Origin: Microbacterium oryzae
GTDB taxonomy: Bacteria > Actinomycetota > Actinomycetes > Actinomycetales > Microbacteriaceae
Length of the DNA stretch: 64,000 nt
Assembly (NCBI RefSeq): GCF_030406385.1
Contig: NZ_JAUEPM010000006.1
Span: 1 to 64,000, forward strand
Reading direction: 5' to 3'
Positions 56,690 through 64,000 of the stretch are shown here, one piece after another (position 1 is the stretch's first letter; each line of letters starts with the position of its first letter). The translations under genes and the position numbers were made by a program. Under the pieces are notes generated by a model. It had not been told where the DNA came from and did not search any database. It saw only the letters and a list, made by a program, of their open reading frames with translations.

Positions 56690-57807
56690 TCAGCTCTTCA
56701 GCGCGTCCTTCAGCTTCACCCTGGCCCCCATGCGCAGCAGCGAGTTCTCGTAGATCTTCGCGCCGAGGATGATCACGACGACGCACGATGCCAGCAGCAC
56801 GACGAGCGACAGCAGCGGCTCCCACCATCCGGCCTCGTTGAAGAACAGACGGATGGGCATGGCCACGGCCGCGGAGAAGGGCACGTACGAGAGGATCCCC
56901 ATCACCAGCGGGTTGTCGCCGAAGAAGATCACGAGGAAGTACGGGATCATCGTGATGTAGATGAGCGGGGTCAGGGTCGGCCCCGAGTCCTCCTGTCGCG
57001 AGACGAGCGATCCGGCGGCGGCGAACATCGCCGCGAGCAGGATGAACCCGAACAGGAAGAAGACCGCGAACCACACCATCGGCGCCCCGAGCCCCCGCAG
57101 GAACTCGGTCTGACCGGTCACGATCATCCCGACGACGGCGACCGCGATGAGCAGCAGGATCTGTCCGATCGCGAGGATCGTGTTGCCGAGCACCTTCCCG
57201 GCCAGGAGCACGCGAGCGGGGATGGCCGAGATGAGGATCTCGACGACGCGCGTCTGCTTCTCCTCGATGACGCTCTGCGTGATCGGCGTGCCGAACGTCA
57301 TGGCGGCCATCATGAACACCAGGCCGAAGATGATGCCGAGGATGTAGCGCATGCCCTCCTCGCTCTCGCCCTGGGGATCGAGCAGGTCGACGGTCGGCGA
57401 GACGGAGAGCGCGGCTACGAGCGATGACGGCGCCTCGCTCTCGGCGACGACGGTCACGCCGGTCGGCGAGGCGTCGTCGGCCACGACCGCGGCGTCGACC
57501 TCGCCCGAGGCGACGAGCTCCTCCGCTTCCGCGCGGTCGGCGACCTCGGTGACCTCGTATCCGACGGCCCCGTCCAGCTGCGAGACGACGCCGGGCGTCG
57601 CTGCCACGGGCGTGGCTCCCGAGTTCGAAGCGGTGAAGCCCAGCCAGATGACGGCGGCGAGGGCGCCGATCACGAGGATCGCGGTGGAGATGAGGAACGC
57701 CTTGCTGCGCAGCTTCGCGCCGAGCTCGCGTTCGGCGACCAGCCAGATGCTCTGCGGCGTGGTCAGCGTGGGAGTGCGGTGCGTGGTGCGGACCGCGGCC
57801 GGCGTGT

Positions 57808-57811
<4 letters not shown>
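56690..57811 (-). CDS. ABC-2 type exporter permease (NatB family)
   Basis: 373 residues: an N-terminal membrane segment (about 40-60), a large extracytoplasmic domain (about 65-165), then five membrane segments to the C-terminus. The EEKQTRVVEILISAIPARVLLAGK motif is the hallmark of the NatB group. Its start overlaps the ATPase gene stop by 4 bases. In Bacillus NatAB exports sodium; relatives also export peptides or drugs, so the cargo here is not determined. Confidence 0.9.
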
Positions 57812-58692
<881 letters not shown>

Positions 58693-58903
58693 CCGCGTCG
58701 CCTTCCTTCTCGGTGTGTGCTCACACGCTATTGATCCGCGCGCCCCCGCCGCTTCCGCCTCCCGACGGATTCTCCGAACGACCGCACCCGCACCATCCGC
58801 CTCAGGGGGGAGACCGCGGGAGGGAATAGCGGATGGCCCCGCGTGCTTTCTCTTGAATGGACGTGTATCGGCACGTCCGTTCCCCACCCCTGAGGAGAAG
58901 CCC

Positions 58904-59461
58904 GTGACGAAGATCGGCTACATCGTCGGCAGCCTGTCGAGCACGTCCATCAACCGCGCCCTCGTCGAGGCGATGACCCGACTCGCTCCCGAGGGCGTCG
59001 AACTCGTGGAGATCCCGATCAAGGACCTGCCGTTCTACTCGCAGGACCTCGAGGCCGACTTCCCCCAGGCCGCGCGGGACTTCAAGCAGGCCATCGCCGA
59101 TGTCGACGGCGTGCTCATCGCGACGCCCGAGTACAGCCGCTCGATCCCCGGTGTGCTGAAGAACGCGTTCGACTGGTCCACGCGCCCGTACGGCGAGATG
59201 TCGTTCAGCGGCAAGCCCGTCGCCATCATCGGCGCTTCCGGCGGACCGATCTCGACCGCCGCCGCGCAGCAGCACCTCCGCGCGATCATGGGCCACTTCA
59301 ACGCCATCGTCATGGGCCAGCCGGAGGGCATGATCCAGGCGGCGCCCGGTCTCATCACCGAGGACCGCGAGATCACCAACGAGGGCACCCGCGAGTTCCT
59401 CGCCGGCTACCTCGCCGCCTTCGTCGCGCTCATCGCGCGGGTGGAGAAGGCGTACGCCTGA
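58904..59461 (+). CDS. NADPH-dependent FMN reductase family protein
   Basis: 185 residues from the GTG at 58904, with GAGGAGAAG upstream. The flavodoxin-like fold shows GSLSSTSINRALVEA (FMN phosphate loop) and TPEYSRSIPGVLKNAFDW (flavin ring and dimer contact). Relatives reduce quinones, azo dyes or chromate. It is a stand-alone gene, divergent from the NatA-like gene. The real substrate is unknown. Confidence 0.92.
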   Translation: MTKIGYIVGSLSSTSINRALVEAMTRLAPEGVELVEIPIKDLPFYSQDLEADFPQAARDFKQAIADVDGVLIATPEYSRSIPGVLKNAFDWSTRPYGEMSFSGKPVAIIGASGGPISTAAAQQHLRAIMGHFNAIVMGQPEGMIQAAPGLITEDREITNEGTREFLAGYLAAFVALIARVEKAYA

Positions 59462-59490
59462 CCCCGCGCGCGACGCCGGCCAGCGTCGTC

Positions 59491-60150
59491 TCACGCGAGG
59501 CCGTGCCGATGCGCGTAGACGACCGCGCCGACGCGATCCCGCGCGCCGAGCTTCAGCAGCAGGTTCGAGACATGCGTCTTCACCGTCGCCTCGCCGATGA
59601 AGAGCGCGTGCGCGATCTCCGCGTTGCTCATCGCCTGTGCGAGCAGGCGCAGCACGTCGCGCTCCCGCTCGGTGAGGATCGCCGCCTCGGGAGCCGGCTC
59701 CGGGGTCGATGGGGTCGCGGAGACGGGCGCGACATGACGCTCGATCACGCGCCGGGTCACCTCGGGCGCCAGCAGGGCGTCGCCGGCGGCCACCACGCGC
59801 ACGGCGTTCACGAGCTCCTCGGGCCCGGCGTTCTTGAGCAGGAACCCGCTCGCGCCGGCGTCGAGCGCTGAGAACAGGTAGTCGTCGCGGTCGAAGGTCG
59901 TCACGATCACCACCTGCGCGGCGGTGCCATCCGCGACGATGCGGCGGGTGGCTTCGATCCCGTCCATGTCGGGCATCTGCACGTCCATGCACACGACATC
60001 AGGACGCAGCTCGGCGGCGCGCGCGACCGCCTCCCGGCCCGTGGCGGCTTCTCCGACGACCTCGATGTCCGACGCCTCCAGGATCATGCGGAAACCCGCG
60101 CGCATGGTCGCATGGTCGTCCACGAGGAGGACGCGGATGGGCGCTGTCAT
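59491..60150 (-). CDS. LuxR-family (NarL type) response regulator
   Basis: 219 residues. The receiver domain has the acidic pair Asp11/Asp12 (VDDH), phospho-acceptor Asp56 (VCMDVQMPD) and the conserved Lys in FLLKNAG. A C-terminal LuxR helix-turn-helix reads LTERERDVLRLLAQAMSNAEIAHALFIGEATVKTHVSNLLLKL. It is activated by the histidine kinase encoded upstream, with an ATGA overlap. The regulon is not known; the neighbouring Nat-like exporter is a common target in this family type. Confidence 0.94.
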   Translation of the reverse strand: MTAPIRVLLVDDHATMRAGFRMILEASDIEVVGEAATGREAVARAAELRPDVVCMDVQMPDMDGIEATRRIVADGTAAQVVIVTTFDRDDYLFSALDAGASGFLLKNAGPEELVNAVRVVAAGDALLAPEVTRRVIERHVAPVSATPSTPEPAPEAAILTERERDVLRLLAQAMSNAEIAHALFIGEATVKTHVSNLLLKLGARDRVGAVVYAHRHGLA

Positions 60151-61451
60151 GAGGAGGCTGCTTTCGTCGAGGGGAGGGGGACGGTCACCCGCACGCGGTA
60201 GCCGCCCTGCTCACGCGGATGCAGCTCGAGCACCCCGCCCGAGGCGATGGCGCGCTCGCGCATTCCGAGCTGACCGAGACCCGGACGCGCGCCGAGGGCG
60301 ACTCGGCCGGAGTTCGTGACCTCGAGCTCGACCGCGTCCGCGAGGTAGCGCAGCCGCACCTCGGCGCGCACCTCCGGCCCGCCGTGTCGGCGCGCGTTGG
60401 TGAGCGCCTCCTGCGCGATGCGGTACAGGTTCACCTGCACGATGTCGGGGACGGGAACCGGCTCTCCGATGACGACGTGACGCGTCGGCGTTCCCGATGC
60501 CGTCATCGTCTCCGCGAGTGCGGGGAGGCTCTGGAGACTGAGCGTGGAGGGGGCGCCGGCGGCGAAGTCGGGGTCGCCGTCCGCAGAGCGCAGGGTGTCG
60601 AGGAGGTGCCGCAGCTCGGCGATCGCGGATCGCGCGGACTCCTCGACGACCGTGAGCGCTCGGCGCGCCGCCTCGGGGTCGCGTTCGATCACGGTGCGCG
60701 CCGCGCCGGCCTGCACTCCCATCGCCGACACATGGTGCGCGACCACGTCGTGCAGCTCGCGGGCGATGCGCACCCGATCGAGCGCGACGGCCTGTGCAGC
60801 GGTGATCTCGCGCTCCTCCTCCAGCTCGCGCGTGCGCCGCTGCAGCACCGCGCGGTCGCGGGCGGCGGCATATGCCCGATTCCCCATGTAGTACGCGCCG
60901 CCGAAGTAGGCAGCGTTGATGAGCCACATCACGAGCATGTAGGCGATGTAGGGAGTGAGACCGCCGGCGAAGCTCTCCTCGAGCGCCTCGGTGTCGGTCG
61001 CGCCGATGAACGTCGAGATGAGGAGCCAGACGAACATCCCGACGATGATCAGCGTGCGCGCGAGCGCCGCCCGCCGCCGATCCTCCACCCAGGCGCCGAT
61101 CGTGAAGATCGCGACGAACATCGTCACCTGGCTCACGTACATCTCGGGGAACTGCAGCGATGCGGCGATGAAGTACGCCGAGCAGATGACGACGGCGACG
61201 ATGACGGGGTACCGCCGGCGCAGCGCGAGCGGCAGCGTCATGAACGCGCTCGCGAGGAGCGACCACCCGGCGTCCTCCGGCTGCGTGAGGAAGGCGCCCG
61301 ACACCACGGTCAGGGCGATGCTGATCACGGCCGCCCCGAACAGGGCCGCCGCCAGCAGGGCGTCGTTGCGCAGGTCGCGGCGCGACGTCGGTCGCAGCAC
61401 GGCCACGGGCTCGGTGGCGCGCCGCAGGGGAGGGGCGGTCACAGCGGTCAT
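60147..61451 (-). CDS. Sensor histidine kinase (HisKA_3 type)
   Basis: 434 residues from the ATG at 61451, which follows TACGGT by exactly 6 bases. Six or so membrane segments in the first 190 residues replace a periplasmic sensor, so it probably senses a membrane signal. A coiled coil precedes the dimerisation box RIARELHDVVAHHVSAMGVQ with His234. The ATP domain has NLYRIAQEALTNARRHG and GLGQLGMRERA. It signals to the LuxR-type regulator that follows with a 4-base overlap. Confidence 0.93.
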   Translation of the reverse strand: MTAVTAPPLRRATEPVAVLRPTSRRDLRNDALLAAALFGAAVISIALTVVSGAFLTQPEDAGWSLLASAFMTLPLALRRRYPVIVAVVICSAYFIAASLQFPEMYVSQVTMFVAIFTIGAWVEDRRRAALARTLIIVGMFVWLLISTFIGATDTEALEESFAGGLTPYIAYMLVMWLINAAYFGGAYYMGNRAYAAARDRAVLQRRTRELEEEREITAAQAVALDRVRIARELHDVVAHHVSAMGVQAGAARTVIERDPEAARRALTVVEESARSAIAELRHLLDTLRSADGDPDFAAGAPSTLSLQSLPALAETMTASGTPTRHVVIGEPVPVPDIVQVNLYRIAQEALTNARRHGGPEVRAEVRLRYLADAVELEVTNSGRVALGARPGLGQLGMRERAIASGGVLELHPREQGGYRVRVTVPLPSTKAASS

Positions 61452-61457
61452 CCGTCC

Positions 61458-61463
61458 ACCGTA
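61458..61463 (-). promoter_or_regulatory. -10 box of the histidine kinase gene
   Basis: TACGGT on the minus strand, exactly 6 bases before the ATG at 61451. Confidence 0.45.
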
Positions 61464-61574
61464 GACAGATCCGGCGCCGTCGACCTCCGTCGCGCGGCGG
61501 AGGTGATCTTGACAGCCGCCCGGCCCCTGACGAGCATGGGCGCCATCAGCCGCCGCGATGCGAGGAGCGCCCCC

Positions 61575-62012
61575 ATGCCCACCCAGATCTTCGTCAACCT
61601 GCCCACCGTCGACCTCGACCGGTCGAAGGCGTTCTACGAGACCCTGGGCGCGACGATCGTGCCCGCCTTCACCGATGAGAACGCCGCGTGCGTCCGGTGG
61701 GACGAGAACGTCTTCTTCATGGTGCTGACGCGGGAGTACTTCGCGACCTTCACGACGCGACCTGTCGTGCTCGGCACGGAGGGCGCCCAGGTCATCACCG
61801 CGCTCAGCCGCGACTCCCGGGAGGAGGTCGACGCCATCCGCGAGCGGATCCTCGCCGCCGGCGGATCGGAGAACAAGGAGCCGCAGGACTACGGCTTCAT
61901 GTACTCCGTCAGCATGGCCGACCCCGACGGCAACATCATCGAGTTCATGTGGATGGACCCGGTCGCGGCGCAGGACGGCCCCGAGGCGTTCCTCGATCAG
62001 CAGGGCAGCTGA
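61575..62012 (+). CDS. VOC family protein (glyoxalase/bleomycin-resistance fold)
   Basis: 145 residues from the ATG at 61575, preceded by GAGGAGCG. The paired beta-alpha-beta modules start with IFVNLPTVDLDRSKAFYETLGA and end with MADPDGNIIEFMWMDP, where the final Glu is a usual metal ligand. The group includes many enzymes of unknown substrate with lactoylglutathione lyase-like annotation. It is followed after 4 bases by a RibD-C domain gene, so the two are co-transcribed. Confidence 0.88.
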   Translation: MPTQIFVNLPTVDLDRSKAFYETLGATIVPAFTDENAACVRWDENVFFMVLTREYFATFTTRPVVLGTEGAQVITALSRDSREEVDAIRERILAAGGSENKEPQDYGFMYSVSMADPDGNIIEFMWMDPVAAQDGPEAFLDQQGS

Positions 62013-62016
62013 CGAG

Positions 62017-62640
62017 ATGAGCGAGCAGGGCCGCATCCGGATCGATCTCTTCACGACGCTGGACGGCGTCGCGCAGGCGCCAGGTGGCCCGGAGGAGGAC
62101 ACCTCCGGCGGCTTCCCCTATGGCGGATGGCAGGCGCCGCTCTTCGACGAGACGGTCGGCCGCGAGGTGGGCCGGGCCATCGACGAGATCGACGCGCTGC
62201 TCCTCGGCCGCCGCACGTACGACATCTTTGCGGGGTACTGGCCGCAGCATGAGAGCGGCGAGGACGGCGAGATCGGCGTGAAGTTCGGTGCGGTCCCCAA
62301 GTACGTGGCCAGCCGCGGCGAGCCGGACCTCTCCTGGCGCGGCAGCGAGCGGGTGGGAGACGACCTCGCCGCCGAGATCGCGGCCATCCGCGCCCGGCAC
62401 CGTCTCACGGCAGTCATCGGCAGCGTGGACCTCGTGCATACGCTGCTCGCGCACCAGCTCTACGACGAGCTGTGCCTGTGGGTGTACCCGGTGGTCCTCG
62501 GTCAGGGGAAGAAGGTCTTCCCGGATGGCGCGTCGCCGGCGAATCTCCGGCTCACGTCCGCTCCGGTGGTGGGGGAGAGCGGCGCGGTGCTGCTGCGCTA
62601 CGCGCCCGTCGACCTGGAGCCCCGCACCGGCTCGTTCTGA
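62017..62640 (+). CDS. Dihydrofolate reductase-like protein (RibD C-terminal domain)
   Basis: 207 residues. The RibD_C fold shows IRIDLFTTLDGVAQAPGG at the start, LLLGRRTYDIFAGYWP in the middle, and LWVYPVVLGQGKKVFPDG near the end. These proteins bind NADPH and resemble the reductase of riboflavin synthesis, but stand-alone copies such as this are of unknown function. It pairs with the VOC gene just upstream. It converges with the exonuclease gene. Confidence 0.9.
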   Translation: MSEQGRIRIDLFTTLDGVAQAPGGPEEDTSGGFPYGGWQAPLFDETVGREVGRAIDEIDALLLGRRTYDIFAGYWPQHESGEDGEIGVKFGAVPKYVASRGEPDLSWRGSERVGDDLAAEIAAIRARHRLTAVIGSVDLVHTLLAHQLYDELCLWVYPVVLGQGKKVFPDGASPANLRLTSAPVVGESGAVLLRYAPVDLEPRTGSF

Positions 62641-62660
62641 GGTGCGCGCCGAGGAGGGGA

Positions 62661-62676
62661 TCGGCTGATCAGCCGA
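62661..62676. terminator. Short perfect palindrome at convergent gene ends
   Basis: TCGGCTGATCAGCCGA is a perfect 16-base palindrome that includes the exonuclease stop codon (62669-62671). It lies 20 bases after the RibD-C gene stop. With no loop and no T run it is only a weak terminator candidate. Confidence 0.35.
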
Positions 62677-63511
62677 AGATCATCGGCACGTCGTCATCGT
62701 CCTCCGGAGAGAGGTCGAGGTCGACGACGACCGGCACATGATCGCTCGGCGACTCGCCCTTGCGCTCGTCGCGCGCGATGGAAGCCCCGGTCATGGCGTC
62801 GGCCAGCGCTCGCGATCCCAGGACGAAATCGATGCGGATGCCCTGATTGCGCGGGAACTTCAGTCGCTGGTAGTCCCAGTACGTGAAGCCGGAGGGGATG
62901 AGGGGTCGCACGACGTCGGAGACGCCCGCCGTCTCCAGCGCGAAGAAGGCGTCGCGCTCGGGCTGCGACACGTGCGTGGACACGCCCTCGACGATGTCGG
63001 GGTCGCCGTTGTCCTCGTCGAACGGGATGATGTTGAAGTCGCCCACGAGCGCGAGCGGCAGGTCGGGCTGGACGGCGAGCTCCGCACGCGTCGCCTCGCG
63101 CAGCGCCTCGAGCCACCGCAGCTTGTACTGGTAGTGCGGGTCGTTCAGCGAGCGGCCGTTCGGCACGTAGAGGCTCCAGACGCGCACACCGCCGACGAGA
63201 GCGGAGATCGCGCGCGCCTCGTGGGGTGCGTCGTCGCCCACATGCCCCTTCTGGAATCCGGGCATGCCGGCGAACGCATGCTGCACGTCCTCGAGCGGCT
63301 CGCGGCTGGCGATCGCGACGCCGTTCCACTGATTGAGTCCGTGCGCCTCGACGTGGTACCCCGCGGCCTCGAAGCGCTCATACGGGAACTGCTCCGGCTT
63401 GCACTTGATCTCCTGCATCGCGAGCACGTCGATGCTCTCCCGCTCGGCGAACGACACGATGCGGTCGACGCGGGCGCGGATCGAGTTCACGTTCCAGGTG
63501 GCGAGGCGCAT
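62669..63511 (-). CDS. xthA: Exodeoxyribonuclease III
   Basis: 280 residues, normal length. The endonuclease/exonuclease/phosphatase fold has WNVNSIRARV (Asn), MQEIKCKPEQFP (metal Glu), GDFNIIP (catalytic Asp/Asn) and SDHVPVVVDL (Asp-His). It nicks DNA at abasic sites and degrades 3' ends in base-excision repair. The start follows TAGGCT on the coding strand by exactly 6 bases, so the message is probably leaderless. It is divergent from pyrE. Confidence 0.96.
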   Translation of the reverse strand: MRLATWNVNSIRARVDRIVSFAERESIDVLAMQEIKCKPEQFPYERFEAAGYHVEAHGLNQWNGVAIASREPLEDVQHAFAGMPGFQKGHVGDDAPHEARAISALVGGVRVWSLYVPNGRSLNDPHYQYKLRWLEALREATRAELAVQPDLPLALVGDFNIIPFDEDNGDPDIVEGVSTHVSQPERDAFFALETAGVSDVVRPLIPSGFTYWDYQRLKFPRNQGIRIDFVLGSRALADAMTGASIARDERKGESPSDHVPVVVDLDLSPEDDDDVPMIFG

Positions 63512-63517
63512 GACTCC

Positions 63518-63523
63518 AGCCTA
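63518..63523 (-). promoter_or_regulatory. -10 box of the exonuclease III gene
   Basis: TAGGCT on the minus strand, exactly 6 bases before the ATG at 63511. Confidence 0.5.
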
Positions 63524-63573
63524 TTTCGATCCGCTGACGCCGCTCGCGGGTGGGGTCTCCGTCCGGCGCTCTC

Positions 63574-63579
63574 TAAGCT
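63574..63579 (+). promoter_or_regulatory. -10 box of pyrE
   Basis: TAAGCT, exactly 6 bases, then ATG at 63586. Confidence 0.5.
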
Positions 63580-63585
63580 GGTCGC

Positions 63586-64000
63586 ATGGCCATCGCATCC
63601 ACGCCCGAACTCGAAGCCGACCGGCAGGAGCTCATCCGCCTCGTCAAGAAGGACGCCGTCTTCCACGGCGATTTCACGCTCTCGAGCGGCAAGCAGGCCA
63701 CGTACTACGTCGACATGCGCAAGCTCACGCTCGATCACCGTGCCGCTCCCGCCATCGGGCGCATCATGCTCGACCTCGTCCGCGACATCGACGGCGTCGC
63801 CGCGGTGGGCGGCCTCACGCTCGGAGCCGACCCCATCGCCAACGCGATGGTCCACGCCTCGGTGGCCGCCGGCCGTCCGGTCGACGCCTTCGTCGTGCGC
63901 AAGGAGCCCAAGGACCACGGCCGCGGCCGTCAGATCGAGGGTGCCGAGGTCGCCGGCAAGCGCGTCGTCGTGCTCGACGACACGGTAACCACGGGCGGCT
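63586..64000 (+). CDS. pyrE: Orotate phosphoribosyltransferase (3' end outside window)
   Basis: 138 residues are visible before the window ends. The N-terminus VFHGDFTLSSGKQATYYVDMRKLTLD is the orotate-binding hood and loop. VGGLTLGADPIANAM, VVRKEPKDHGRGRQIEG (flexible catalytic loop) and the PRPP motif VVVLDDTVTTGG are all present. It joins orotate to PRPP to make OMP in pyrimidine synthesis. It is probably leaderless (TAAGCT plus 6 bases) and divergent from xthA. Confidence 0.95.
   Translation, partial: MAIASTPELEADRQELIRLVKKDAVFHGDFTLSSGKQATYYVDMRKLTLDHRAAPAIGRIMLDLVRDIDGVAAVGGLTLGADPIANAMVHASVAAGRPVDAFVVRKEPKDHGRGRQIEGAEVAGKRVVVLDDTVTTGG

Overview
The window is high-GC chromosomal DNA from an actinobacterium, most likely a Microbacterium-like member of the Microbacteriaceae. 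This rests on the oriC gene order, the protein sequences, frequent GTG starts, and a TAnnnT box that often sits 6-7 bases before a start codon (leaderless transcripts). It spans the replication origin. No rRNA, tRNA or CRISPR was seen.

Layout. 1-4.9 kb: a zinc ABC importer of the Azt type (permease, two AztD-like metallochaperone lipoproteins, binding protein) divergent from its ATPase gene, with a Zur-like box between. 5-15.1 kb: the origin block on the minus strand, dnaA-oriC-dnaN-recF-dciA-gyrB-gyrA-DUF3566. 15.3-21.9 kb: the plus-strand block rpmH-rnpA-yidD-yidC-khpB-rsmG, then a 1.55-kb gene-free stretch with perfect parS sites, then parA-parB; the sixth parS covers the parA start. 22-25 kb: a stress-type SDR, two small proteins, and thioredoxin plus its reductase.

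25-39.1 kb: a galactoside island in two halves. LacI/sugar ABC importer/GH42 beta-galactosidase lie on one side of the conserved DUF6049-murJ pair, and LacI/galT/galK on the other, each half with its own palindromic operator. Together they would import a galactoside, release galactose and pass it to the Leloir pathway. galE and the importer ATPase are not here. 39.2-45.3 kb: a small heat-shock protein under both CIRCE and HAIR elements, a methyltransferase, CCA-adding enzyme and two GT4 glycosyltransferases.

45.3-47.7 kb: a less GC-rich accessory patch of small orphan genes with three copies of a short repeat. 47.8-50.3 kb: a DUF222-HNH protein with an internal Glu/Arg repeat. 50.4-56 kb: a HAIR-controlled ClpB without its N-domain, then a TPP riboswitch with a thiamine-precursor ABC importer and a divergent YkoF-like protein. 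56-64 kb: nitroreductase, Nat-type ABC exporter, FMN reductase, a two-component system, VOC and RibD-C proteins, exonuclease III, and the start of pyrE.
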